Below, piece by piece: positions 23,115 to 31,153 of a DNA stretch of 46,691 nt (position 1 is its first letter; every line of letters begins with the position of its first letter). The notes under the pieces were generated by a model that worked only from the letters and a program-made list of their open reading frames with translations, had not been told where the DNA came from and made no database searches. The DNA comes from an uncultured Acidimicrobiales bacterium (lineage in GTDB: Bacteria > Actinomycetota > Acidimicrobiia > Acidimicrobiales > SHLQ01), in assembly GCA_938015295.1 (NCBI GenBank), contig CALLQB010000036.1:1-46691 (forward strand). The letters run 5' to 3'. A program made the position numbers and the translations under genes.

Positions 23115-23960
23115 TTATCGACGCCAAAGCTCCGGGTACAGATCGGTGCCGACCTTGTCGCCATCGGCGAGGCCGTTGGCTTTCATCACCTCGGAGTGAT
23201 CGGGATCCATGCCCTCGGACCGGAACCGGACGCGCACGTCATCACCCAACCACTGCGTGTTAAAGACCTTGAGGTCGCGATCATCGGCAAGGTTGCCCGA
23301 GCCACCATGAATCATGCGAGCGTTGAACACAGCCACATCGCCGGGCTGCATATCCCAGCTCAGAATCTCATAGTCGGACCGGTTGCCTTCGATATCGGGG
23401 AAGTCGTCGCGCTGGTCAGCCGGGTCGTACATAACCTGGTCACGCTCGTCGCCGGTCAGTGCGCCAAAGTTGGTTTGACGGTACGTCTTGTCCCAACGGT
23501 GCGACCCCGCTACAAACTCCAACGCGCTTCTCTTTTCCACCGGCACAAGAGGTGTCCAAACCGAACTCGTCTCGAACCCTTCAACCGACCAGTACGGTTC
23601 GTCTTGGTGGAACGGCGTACGGAATTTCGCACCCGGGCTACGAATAAACACGGCGTCGAAGAAGAAGTTGACCTTCGACACGCCCATGACCCGACCGGCG
23701 ATCTCCGCCATAGGAGAATGCAACACGAAATCGCGGTACTCCTCGATCGTGCGCCATGCCTGACTGTCGTAAAATGTCGTTCGGCCTTCAGCGTCTCGGT
23801 TCCATAGCCGGCTACGTTCACTAGGTTCGGCGACATTGCGGGCCACACCGGCGCGAAGCGTCTCGATCCACTCGTCAGAAATCGCCCGCTCGACCAACGT
23901 CACGCCACGCTCAGAAAACTCGCGAATGTGACGGTCGGTGATCAACTCGGAAATCGACAT
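23115..23960 (-). CDS. PhyH-like Fe(II)/2-oxoglutarate oxygenase
   Basis: A 281-residue PhyH-family protein with His118 and Asp120 (PFHQDEPYW) and His218 (ARMIHGGS) as iron ligands. The layout (SALEFVAGSHRW and NTQWLGDDVRVR) matches the protein at 18210-19049 (SSLEFVRGSHKW and STRWLGDDAVWH), so they are likely paralogs with different substrates. The ATG at 23960 has GGAGGGGGAAG just upstream, a strong ribosome-binding site. It lies 78 nt downstream of a ferredoxin gene on the same strand. Confidence 0.92.
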   Translation of the reverse strand: MSISELITDRHIREFSERGVTLVERAISDEWIETLRAGVARNVAEPSERSRLWNRDAEGRTTFYDSQAWRTIEEYRDFVLHSPMAEIAGRVMGVSKVNFFFDAVFIRSPGAKFRTPFHQDEPYWSVEGFETSSVWTPLVPVEKRSALEFVAGSHRWDKTYRQTNFGALTGDERDQVMYDPADQRDDFPDIEGNRSDYEILSWDMQPGDVAVFNARMIHGGSGNLADDRDLKVFNTQWLGDDVRVRFRSEGMDPDHSEVMKANGLADGDKVGTDLYPELWRR

Positions 23961-24038
23961 TGACTTCCCCCTCCTGTAGCAACTACCCGCGCCTCCAACG
24001 GTCGGGATAGGCCCTCAACCCCAAACGGTACTACTGAA

Positions 24039-24242
24039 CTACTCGAGGGGGCGCAACGAGATCGATTGGCTCGGGCACATCGAAATGGCATCGTCAACCG
24101 CGTAGATCTGGTCACCATCAGGCTTCTCGACAAGGATCCTGGGCGATCCGTCGGCCTCGAGACCGAAGATCGTGGGCTGCATGAAGGCACATTGGCCGGA
24201 CTTCAGGCATGTCTCGGTCTCGATGACGAGCCTCTTGACCAT
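24039..24242 (-). CDS. 3Fe-4S ferredoxin
   Basis: A 67-residue ferredoxin of the P450-partner type. The cluster ligands are CLKSGQC (Cys12 and Cys18) and a distal CP pair in ISMCPSQSI (Cys56); the fourth Cys of a 4Fe-4S site is missing, which indicates a 3Fe-4S cluster. Such proteins pass electrons from a ferredoxin reductase to P450s. The ATG at 24242 has GAGGAAG 6 nt upstream. It is followed by a PhyH-like gene, not a P450, so its partner is probably elsewhere (three P450s occur in the window). Confidence 0.9.
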   Translation of the reverse strand: MVKRLVIETETCLKSGQCAFMQPTIFGLEADGSPRILVEKPDGDQIYAVDDAISMCPSQSISLRPLE

Positions 24243-24330
24243 TGTGCACTTCCTCATACTGACTCGGGGGCGACCCACGCTACCGGGACCGAGGATGCCA
24301 CGTCGAAACAGCGACCGGAAATTTTGCATG

Positions 24331-24363
24331 ATTTGTGCGGGTGCAGGCGTAAGCCGGACAAAT
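24331..24363. promoter_or_regulatory. Imperfect inverted repeat in a divergent promoter region
   Basis: ATTTGTGCGG (24331-24340) and CCGGACAAAT (24354-24363) are inverted repeats matching at 9 of 10 positions around a 13-nt spacer, 16 nt before the MDR start codon at 24380. The 137-nt region also serves the divergent ferredoxin gene. It may be an operator; no regulator gene is adjacent. Confidence 0.35.
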
Positions 24364-24379
24364 ACGAGAGACTCTTGGT

Positions 24380-25507
24380 ATGTCGCAAGCCACACAACTT
24401 CCCTCGCAGATGACCGCCGTGCAGCTGACTGCCAACGGCGGGTTTGATGTGCTTGCGTACCGGCATGATGTGCCGATGCCAACTGTCGGCCCCGACGACG
24501 TGCTGATCCGGGTCGGCGCTGCGGGGGTCAACAACACCGATATCAACACCAGGATCGGCTGGTACTCAAAGTCGGTCAGCAGCGGCACCGACGCCGGCGG
24601 CGACGCCGGCTACGGCGACGAGGTGTCAAGCGATGCGAGTTGGTCAGGCGAGCCGCTCGCCTTTCCTCGCATCCAGGGAGCCGACGTCGCTGGCACAATC
24701 GTCGCAGCGGGCGACAACGTCGACCCTTCGAGAATCGGCCACCGAGTGATTGTGCGCACCATGCAGACCGCGGGAACTGCTGTCGATGACCCGACGGCCT
24801 GCGTGACGATGGGTTCCGAACTCGACGGAGGATTCGCTCAGTTCTGTGCGGTCGACCATTCGGAGGCATTCACGATCAACTGCGCGCTCACCGATATCGA
24901 ACTTGCCTCGTTTCCGTGTGCCTACTCCACCGCCGAGGGCGTGCTTCACCGTGCCGAGGTGAGCGCCAACGAAAGGGTGCTCATCACCGGAGCGTCGGGC
25001 GGCGTTGGCTCGGCGGCGATTCAACTTGCCAAGCGGCGGGGCGCCGTCGTCGTCGCGGTCGCCTCGAAGGCCAAATGGGAAGCTGTGTTGGCCCTCGGTG
25101 CCGACGAGGTTGTCGACCGCGACGCCGACTTGGTTGGTGCGCTTGGCCACGAAACAATCGACGTGGTGGTTGATGTGGTTGCCGGTCCGACCTTCAGTGA
25201 CCTCATGGGCGTCCTGAAAAAGCAGGGCCGGTATGTCACCTGCGGAGCGATTGCCGGACCCCTTGTCGAACTCGACGTCCGCACGCTCTACCTCAAGGAC
25301 CTCACACTCATCGGTTGCACCTATCAGCCCCGCGTGGTCTTTGAGAACCTCGTGGCGTACATCGAAGCGGGTGAGATTGCCCCTGTCGTCGCTGGCACGT
25401 TCGACCTTGCCGACATCGCCAAGGCCCAGGCACGGTTCCTCGAAAAGTCGTTCACCGGCAAACTGGTTCTCGTTCCACCGCCGCTCGCCCACGAGACCAT
25501 CAGCTAG
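24380..25507 (+). CDS. Zinc-independent MDR (quinone-oxidoreductase-like) reductase
   Basis: A 375-residue medium-chain reductase with the NADPH loop GASGGVGSAAIQLA. The N-terminal GroES domain reads AAGVNNTDINTRIG, that is, Asn-Asn in place of the catalytic-zinc Cys, as in quinone reductases and enoyl reductases. It has an insert rich in Gly, Ser and Asp at about residues 66-90. Its stop overlaps the GTG of the esterase gene by one base (taGTG). Reduction of an activated alkene or quinone is likely; the substrate is unknown. Confidence 0.9.
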   Translation: MSQATQLPSQMTAVQLTANGGFDVLAYRHDVPMPTVGPDDVLIRVGAAGVNNTDINTRIGWYSKSVSSGTDAGGDAGYGDEVSSDASWSGEPLAFPRIQGADVAGTIVAAGDNVDPSRIGHRVIVRTMQTAGTAVDDPTACVTMGSELDGGFAQFCAVDHSEAFTINCALTDIELASFPCAYSTAEGVLHRAEVSANERVLITGASGGVGSAAIQLAKRRGAVVVAVASKAKWEAVLALGADEVVDRDADLVGALGHETIDVVVDVVAGPTFSDLMGVLKKQGRYVTCGAIAGPLVELDVRTLYLKDLTLIGCTYQPRVVFENLVAYIEAGEIAPVVAGTFDLADIAKAQARFLEKSFTGKLVLVPPPLAHETIS

Positions 25508-26451
25508 TGCAACCTGTTCGACGAGCGATCGCTGCGGTCGCGGGCCTCGCGGTCATCCTTGTCGTCGCTCTTCTCGGCGTCGCGGTGTGGCAATGGTGGA
25601 CCAATCGCCCTATCGACTACGCCTCCCGCCATGGCGATAGGTGCCTCGAACCCGGTGAAGACGACCAGTATTTTCGTTGTTGGGACCTTCTCGTACCCTC
25701 GTCGATCGATGTCAACGACGATGTTGCGGTGCCGCTAGTGGTCGACCTGCACGGCTTCACGGGCGATCCGGGTCTGCAGCGAGAGCTGTCGGGATTCGCT
25801 GAGCTTGCCGACAAAGACGAGTTCATCGTCGCGTGGCCATATGGCATCGATGACTCGTGGAACGGCGGAGGCGACGAGTGGTCGACCAACACCCGGATAC
25901 CTGAGGTCCCGGGAGCTGGATGTTGCGGTGTCGCGCTCAATGACGGCATCGACGACGTGGCGTTCATTCGAGCGCTTATCGAAGACATCCGAACCCTCTA
26001 CCCGATCGATGCTGACGCAATCTTTGTGACCGGACTCTCAAACGGCTGCTTCATGGCTCAGCGCGTAGCAGCCGAAGCCAGCGACCTCATCGCCGGCATG
26101 GCCTGCATCGCCGGGCTGACCCTCACTGAAGTCCCGGAAAACTATGAGCCCGTGCCGATTCTTGTCGTGCATGGAACAGCCGACGACATCGTTTCGTATG
26201 AAAGCGACTTCTGGCATGGGGCCCAAGAGAACATCGCCAAGTGGGCGCAACGCAATGGTTGTGTCGGCCCAACAGCGACGGTTTGGGACGAGGGACCTCA
26301 CCGCATGGACCAGACAAGCGGGTGCGACAACGGTGCCGACGTTGCCCTCCTCACACTCAGCGACGTTGGGCACATTGCCTACGGGGGCCGAAACCTCGAG
26401 GCCAGCCCAACGGCGTTGGCATGGAAGTTCCTTCTGTCGCAGGTGCCCTAG
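25507..26451 (+). CDS. Secreted or membrane-anchored PHB-depolymerase-family esterase
   Basis: A 314-residue protein starting at GTG. The N-terminus is Arg-positive followed by a hydrophobic helix (about 7-29), a signal peptide or anchor without a lipobox cysteine. The catalytic domain has the elbow TGLSNGCFMAQ (GxSxG), a likely Asp in VHGTADDIVSY, and His in DVGHIAYGG. This matches the LpqC/polyhydroxybutyrate-depolymerase-like (Esterase_phd) family, which also contains feruloyl esterases. It should act outside the membrane on esters. Translational coupling to the MDR reductase gene suggests a shared role, not identifiable here. Confidence 0.88.
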   Translation: MQPVRRAIAAVAGLAVILVVALLGVAVWQWWTNRPIDYASRHGDRCLEPGEDDQYFRCWDLLVPSSIDVNDDVAVPLVVDLHGFTGDPGLQRELSGFAELADKDEFIVAWPYGIDDSWNGGGDEWSTNTRIPEVPGAGCCGVALNDGIDDVAFIRALIEDIRTLYPIDADAIFVTGLSNGCFMAQRVAAEASDLIAGMACIAGLTLTEVPENYEPVPILVVHGTADDIVSYESDFWHGAQENIAKWAQRNGCVGPTATVWDEGPHRMDQTSGCDNGADVALLTLSDVGHIAYGGRNLEASPTALAWKFLLSQVP

Positions 26452-26502
26452 TAGCCGACTGCCAATAAGCGGGCTGCGTAGCGGCACTGTTGCAAGCTGG
26501 CT

Positions 26503-27171
26503 CTACGAAGGTGTGCTGTGATGGGCTCTCATGGTCAGGCTGATGCGGGGAGAGGCCTGACGCACCTTGGCTATCGAATGCTGCCAGCAATGTTGTGTCG
26601 CGCCGCCCATCACCAACAGGTCGCCCGATTGCAACACAAACCTGGCTGAGTTCACCCGGCCCATGCCGATATCTGCGCCACCTAGCGACCGCTCCATTGG
26701 CCGCAGCTGGAGCGTGCGTGGACCGCCGAGCGAAACGATCGCTACCAACGGATTGACCTGCTGGCGACCTATTCGGTCGCTGTGCCATGCAACGCTGTCG
26801 GCCCCTGAGCGGTAGTAGTTGGTAAAAAGCTGATCGAACGACTGGTGGTACAACCGGCCAAGCGATGCAGCCATCTCACCCACAACCTGAGGAAGCAGCC
26901 GGTCGTCGAGCTGCATCACTGAGGTAAGCCGCGGCTCGACCACCCAGTTGTCCCACATCAGCCGCTTGCCTTGCGTGAAGGCCATCACTTCGATGAGGTC
27001 GACAAGAAGCGAATCGGCGCCCTCGACCCAGCCGGTTGCGTGGTCGATCCAACAGGCGTCATCGAGCCAGGTGCGCCGGATGCACGATGCGTCGGACAAT
27101 CGGGTCGAACCGCTTGCGAAAAGACTGGTTTGCAGAGGTGCCAACACACCAGACAGGGTAATCGAACACAC
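26503..27171 (-). CDS. AlkB-like Fe(II)/2-oxoglutarate dioxygenase
   Basis: A 222-residue AlkB-family protein. The iron ligands are His130 and Asp132 (SVAWHSDRIG) and His198 (CWQHSIAKV); 2-oxoglutarate arginines are in PRISLTMR (Arg209, Arg215). The family repairs alkylated DNA or RNA bases by oxidative demethylation. NYYRSGADSVAWHSD resembles the AlkB2/ALKBH2-type nucleotide-flip domain. It is transcribed away from the ferredoxin-P450 operon, with 111 nt between the two start codons. Repair is the family role; no other repair gene is nearby. Confidence 0.92.
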   Translation of the reverse strand: MCSITLSGVLAPLQTSLFASGSTRLSDASCIRRTWLDDACWIDHATGWVEGADSLLVDLIEVMAFTQGKRLMWDNWVVEPRLTSVMQLDDRLLPQVVGEMAASLGRLYHQSFDQLFTNYYRSGADSVAWHSDRIGRQQVNPLVAIVSLGGPRTLQLRPMERSLGGADIGMGRVNSARFVLQSGDLLVMGGATQHCWQHSIAKVRQASPRISLTMRAHHSTPS

Positions 27172-27230
27172 GTTCGCTCACTACGTGCGTCGCAAAATTC
27201 CCCGCTACTGTGACATCGCACACACCATTG

Positions 27231-27260
27231 CGTGGTGGGTGCGACGCAACCGCCACCACG
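27231..27260. promoter_or_regulatory. Nested inverted repeat before the ferredoxin-P450 operon
   Basis: Perfect 8-bp arms CGTGGTGG (27231-27238) and CCACCACG (27253-27260) enclose a smaller TGCG-a-CGCA repeat (27240-27248). The inner 9-mer TGCGACGCA occurs in reverse complement (TGCGTCGCA) at 27186-27194, nearer the AlkB gene. The element ends 22 nt before the GTG at 27283. It may be an operator or a leader hairpin. Confidence 0.4.
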
Positions 27261-27282
27261 AAAGAACGCACAGGTACCCCAA

Positions 27283-27480
27283 GTGAAGATCCGGATCGAT
27301 GCCGACAAATGCCAAGGGCATAACCGCTGCTATGCCCTCGCTCCCGATCTCGTCGACGTCGATGACTACGGCACCGCCTTTGTACTCAACGATGGCGTCG
27401 TGCCCGCCGAGCTCGAAGAGAAAGCTCAGCTCATCGTCGACAACTGCCCAGAGTTCGCGATCGAAACGACAACGGAGTAA
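27283..27480 (+). CDS. 3Fe-4S ferredoxin, P450 partner
   Basis: A 65-residue ferredoxin: IDADKCQGHNRC holds the first two cysteines (x5 spacing) and the distal pair is VDNCPEF, giving three Cys and a 3Fe-4S cluster. GTG at 27283 is chosen because the conserved VKIRIDADKC begins there. It ends 3 nt before the P450 start, the standard arrangement of a dedicated electron donor. It differs clearly from the ferredoxin at 24039-24242 and carries an acidic surface (DLVDVDDYG). Confidence 0.93.
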   Translation: MKIRIDADKCQGHNRCYALAPDLVDVDDYGTAFVLNDGVVPAELEEKAQLIVDNCPEFAIETTTE

Positions 27481-27483
27481 CCA

Positions 27484-28707
27484 ATGGCCTACGACGCCGC
27501 CGACACCGATCAGGTCGACCACGAGCCCGTTACCGACTGGGTGAACGACTGGGACTGGCTCGACGACCAATGGGGCTCCAACGCCATCGACATCTGGAAC
27601 CAGGTTCGTGAGCAATGCCCAGTAGCCAGCACCGAACGTTACGGCCGCGCCTTTATGCCCGTAACGATGGAAGGGGTGTCTGCGGTCGCAAACGACACCG
27701 AGAACTACTCGTCGATCTGGGTGAACGTATCGAGGCCCGATTCGCCGCGGGCTCCTGCGCCGCCGATTACTTCTGACCCGCCCGAACATCACGGGCATCG
27801 CCGACTCCTTCTCCCCTGGTTTAACCCCAAGAAGGTTGCCGAGATGGAGGGAGTGATGCGCCAGTATTGTCGCGACCTCATCGCCAAACTCGACGGCTCC
27901 GACACGGCGGAGCTTTCCGAGCAGTACTCGCAGAACATCCCGGTGTTCGGCATCTGCCATCTCACCGGCCTACCCGAATCAGACGCCGATCTCTATCGAG
28001 ACTGGATCTCGCGCAACTTCCAGCTCGGCCCGAAAAACAACGCGGTCAAGCTCGAGATCATGCACGAGATGACCGAAAACATCAGTGCGATTCTGCAAGA
28101 CCGGCTCGACACGCCACGCGACGACATGCTCACCTACATCGCCAACGCCGAGATCGACGACGAACCGGTGAGCTGGGATCTTAAGGTCGGCTACGTTCGT
28201 TTGCAGATCATCGCCGGCATCGACACCACTTGGAGCGCGATCGGGTCGGGCCTCTGGCATTTTGCGCAGCACCCTGAACAGGTAGCACAACTCGTCGCCG
28301 TCGAGAACGACCACATGCTGTGGAACACTGCGTCAGAAGAGGTACTGCGTTACTACGCGCCGGTCACCATGGCACGCAAAGTCATCGGCGAGACCGAGGT
28401 AAGCGGCTGTCCGGTGCATCCGGGCGACCAGATGTTGCTCACTTTCCCTGCAGCAAACCATGACCCAGACGCGTTCGAAGACGCCGATCAGTTTCAGCTC
28501 GACCGCGCCAAGAATCGCCACGTCGCCTTTGGCTTGGGCGTGCACCGCTGTGTCGGGTCGAATTTGGCCCGCCTCGAATTACTGGTAGCTCTCCAGGAAT
28601 TCTTGCGAGCGTTTCCGAACTATTCGCTCGACACAACCAAAGAGACCGTGTGGGCAAACGGCCAGGTACGCGGCCCGCGAAACATACCGGTCCTGCTCAA
28701 CAAATAG
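27484..28707 (+). CDS. Cytochrome P450
   Basis: A 407-residue P450: I-helix AGIDTT (244-249), ExxR EVLR (286-289), heme loop FGLGVHRCVGSNLARLE with Cys356. It lacks the CYP125-like FRRTA segment of the other two P450s and has TMARKV in its place, so it belongs to a different family. It is preceded by its ferredoxin and followed after 46 nt by an SDR, suggesting hydroxylation followed by oxidation of the alcohol to a ketone or aldehyde. Substrate unknown. Confidence 0.95.
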   Translation: MAYDAADTDQVDHEPVTDWVNDWDWLDDQWGSNAIDIWNQVREQCPVASTERYGRAFMPVTMEGVSAVANDTENYSSIWVNVSRPDSPRAPAPPITSDPPEHHGHRRLLLPWFNPKKVAEMEGVMRQYCRDLIAKLDGSDTAELSEQYSQNIPVFGICHLTGLPESDADLYRDWISRNFQLGPKNNAVKLEIMHEMTENISAILQDRLDTPRDDMLTYIANAEIDDEPVSWDLKVGYVRLQIIAGIDTTWSAIGSGLWHFAQHPEQVAQLVAVENDHMLWNTASEEVLRYYAPVTMARKVIGETEVSGCPVHPGDQMLLTFPAANHDPDAFEDADQFQLDRAKNRHVAFGLGVHRCVGSNLARLELLVALQEFLRAFPNYSLDTTKETVWANGQVRGPRNIPVLLNK

Positions 28708-28753
28708 CAGCGCAGCGCCAAGCAAACCACCACAACAAATCAGAGGTAACCAC

Positions 28754-29725
28754 ATGACGTTCGGAGCCGAATCCACTACCGACCAGGTGCTTGACGGCGT
28801 AGACCTCACGGGTCAACGGGTCGTGGTTACCGGCGCTTCGAGCGGCCTTGGTGAAGAATCGACGCGAGCTCTCTGCGCGAAGGGTGCATCGGTGACCATG
28901 CTCGCCCGGTCGCCAGAGAAGAACGAAGAAGCCGCTGCCCGAATTCGCGAGACGGTTCCCGACGCCGACCTGTCGTTCGGGACACTCGATTTGTCGAATT
29001 TCGAAAGTATTCGCCAGTGCGCCAAAGCGCTTCGAGCGAGCCACGATCGCATCGATGTGCTGCTGAACAATGCGGGGGTGATGGCTTGTCCGGAGGGCCG
29101 CACGTCCGATGGCTTCGAGATGCAGTTTGGCACCAACCACCTTGGCCACTTTCTTCTTACTGCGTTGGTTGCAGCGCCCCTTCTTGCCGCAGAGTCCCCG
29201 CGAGCGATCACGTTGTCGTCAGCCGGGCATTCGATGAGCGACGTCAATCTCGACGACATCAACTTTTCTGCCGGCGATTACGACCCTTGGATTGCGTACG
29301 GACGCGCCAAGACCGCCAACGCGCTGTTTGCGCGGGGACTAGCGCAACGGTTTGGGCCGGACGGACTTCGCTCCTACTCGGTGCATCCAGGGGCGATCGT
29401 CACCAACCTTGGTCGCCATCTCAACGACGAACTCATCGCCGAGATGATGGATCGAGCCAAGGCTCGCAAAAACGATGCTGGCGAATCGGTGCCGATGAAG
29501 TTCAAGTCGGTCGAGGCGGGGGCAGCGACCCAGGTTTGGGCGGCAGCCAACTCGGAACTTTCGGCAGATCCTTCAGCCAACGGCGCGTACCTCGCCGACT
29601 GTTCCGTTGGCGTCGAGGGCGCCAGCATCAACGGCAACGGCTTCATGAGTTACCTGCTCGATCAGGCAAACACCGATCGGCTCTGGACGATGAGCGAGGA
29701 CCTCACCGGTCAGGTATTCGCCTGA
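28754..29725 (+). CDS. Short-chain dehydrogenase, retinol-dehydrogenase-like
   Basis: A 323-residue SDR. The cofactor loop is TGASSGLG (26-33), NNAG is at 105-108, and the active site has Ser155/156, Tyr182 and Lys186 (IAYGRAKTANA). The length and the TNHLGHFLLT segment fit the WWOX/retinol-dehydrogenase-like group. AGAGGT lies 6-7 nt before the ATG. It is the third gene of the ferredoxin-P450-SDR unit and probably oxidises the alcohol the P450 forms. Confidence 0.93.
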   Translation: MTFGAESTTDQVLDGVDLTGQRVVVTGASSGLGEESTRALCAKGASVTMLARSPEKNEEAAARIRETVPDADLSFGTLDLSNFESIRQCAKALRASHDRIDVLLNNAGVMACPEGRTSDGFEMQFGTNHLGHFLLTALVAAPLLAAESPRAITLSSAGHSMSDVNLDDINFSAGDYDPWIAYGRAKTANALFARGLAQRFGPDGLRSYSVHPGAIVTNLGRHLNDELIAEMMDRAKARKNDAGESVPMKFKSVEAGAATQVWAAANSELSADPSANGAYLADCSVGVEGASINGNGFMSYLLDQANTDRLWTMSEDLTGQVFA

Positions 29726-29776
29726 CGCTGCGACCGCTGCTTCGTCGCTGCGACGTTGCGGTGCGACACTGACAGG

Positions 29777-30124
29777 ATGGCCTCGCTAACAATCGACCAA
29801 CCGGGCACCTTGACCGTACATCTTCGTCCTCTTGAAATGCTCGGATCGTTACGCGGCAACATCGTGGTGCCGCTGACCGCAGTCGAAGCGGTCGAGCGAA
29901 CGAACACCCCGGTGAGCGATGTGCGAGGGTTCCGGTCGCCCGGAACTTCTATCCCCGGCCGAATCCGCGTCGGGATCTTCCGGTCGAAGGGCCACAAACT
30001 CTACGCTGCCGCGTATCGCAACCGGCCCGGCTATCGCATCTTCTTGACCGACCAGAACTTCGACTCGTTGATTATCTCCTCGCCAGAGGTCGAGGGCTTA
30101 GAGCAGTTACGTCTCGACACCTGA
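29777..30124 (+). CDS. Small PH-like protein of unknown function
   Basis: A 115-residue soluble protein. The pattern LTVHLRPLEMLGSLRGNIVV, then VRGFRSPGTSIPG and IRVGIFRS, recurs in a family of small actinobacterial proteins that I recall as PH-domain-like; no catalytic residues are evident. The ATG at 29777 is chosen for the AGG just upstream and the start of similarity. Its stop is 5 nt from the end of the convergent enoyl-CoA hydratase gene. Confidence 0.75.
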   Translation: MASLTIDQPGTLTVHLRPLEMLGSLRGNIVVPLTAVEAVERTNTPVSDVRGFRSPGTSIPGRIRVGIFRSKGHKLYAAAYRNRPGYRIFLTDQNFDSLIISSPEVEGLEQLRLDT

Positions 30125-30129
30125 CCGCG

Positions 30130-31017
30130 CTACAGCGCCGACCAATTCGGCTTCCGCTTCTCGCGAAAGGCCGCCATGGCCTCGTTAATCTCGCCCGTTG
30201 CCGTACACATGATCTGCGTTCGGTTCTCGATGTCGAGCGCATGCCGTAGCGACGGTGCATCGATGGTTTGCCACATCGTTTCTTTGGTCATCCAGGTACC
30301 GAACGGCGGGTTCTCGCAGATCAGATGTGCGGTCTGAAGCGCCCGCTCGACGACCTCTCCGTCGTCGACGACGTCGATCACTAGGCCGATGTCTCGAGCT
30401 TCTGCAGCGTCGAAGATCCGCCCGGTCAACATGAGTTCGGCCGACCTTGCGGCACCGACCAAACGCGGCAAGAAGTAGCTCGTTCCCATGTCGCAGTTCG
30501 ACACGCCGATTTTGATGAACACGGCTCCAAAGGTGGCAGAGGTTGCGGCAACGCGAATATCGCACGCAAGGCTGAGGGCGAGACCGCCGCCAACACATGC
30601 ACCGTTTACCGCGGCGATCCACGGCTTGCGCGAGCGGTGAATCCGCTCGTTCAGCGTCGCGATCTGATCCTGGCCCATGAAGCTGCGCACCGTCGCTCCC
30701 ACCGATTCTGAACCCGGCGGAGCGCTCGTTGAACCTTGAAGGTCAAGACCAGCGCAAAACCCTCTCCCTGCCCCTGTCAGCACCACAGCCCGGACGACCG
30801 GGTCGAGGTCGACGGCGTCAACAACCTGGCGTATTTCATCGATCAGCTGTGGGGTCATTGCGTTGAGTCGTTCGGGCCGGTTCAACGTGACAACCACAAC
30901 GGTGCCGCCACGGTCGTTCGGTTCTCCCGGTTCTCCCGGGCCCGGGCTCGCCTGTTGAAACCTGCCGGCTTCAGCCACGGTGATCGTCGAGAATTCGGGC
31001 AGGTTGAGGATCGTCAT
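30130..31017 (-). CDS. Enoyl-CoA hydratase/isomerase family
   Basis: A 295-residue crotonase. The oxyanion-hole segments are AGRGFCAGLDLQG and NGACVGGGLALSLA. In the catalytic region the first Glu is not evident and the second position is Asp (GVSNCDMGTSYFLPR), a pattern of isomerase- or hydrolase-like crotonases as well as hydratases. A proline/glycine-rich stretch (SPGPGEPGEPNDRGG) is inserted near residue 25-40. The ATG at 31017 is selected by similarity; the frame stays open upstream. It is divergent from the OpgC-like gene. Confidence 0.88.
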   Translation of the reverse strand: MTILNLPEFSTITVAEAGRFQQASPGPGEPGEPNDRGGTVVVVTLNRPERLNAMTPQLIDEIRQVVDAVDLDPVVRAVVLTGAGRGFCAGLDLQGSTSAPPGSESVGATVRSFMGQDQIATLNERIHRSRKPWIAAVNGACVGGGLALSLACDIRVAATSATFGAVFIKIGVSNCDMGTSYFLPRLVGAARSAELMLTGRIFDAAEARDIGLVIDVVDDGEVVERALQTAHLICENPPFGTWMTKETMWQTIDAPSLRHALDIENRTQIMCTATGEINEAMAAFREKRKPNWSAL

Positions 31018-31153
31018 ACGTGTAAGGCTGGCCACTCCGACCTCGTTCGTCAATTGTGACCATCCGCCTTGTCGAGATGAGCGCTCATTAGCCTCGAAGT
31101 ACTTCCCCGACGATCTTTGGATCGTTGCTTGCTCGCCCATCCTTGGCGGATCA

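Noticed and set aside
24001..24038. A third copy of the CGTTTG-N4-CAAACG operator near CCCAAACGG
   Set aside because: Only the right half-site is present; the left half-site reads CCCTCA.
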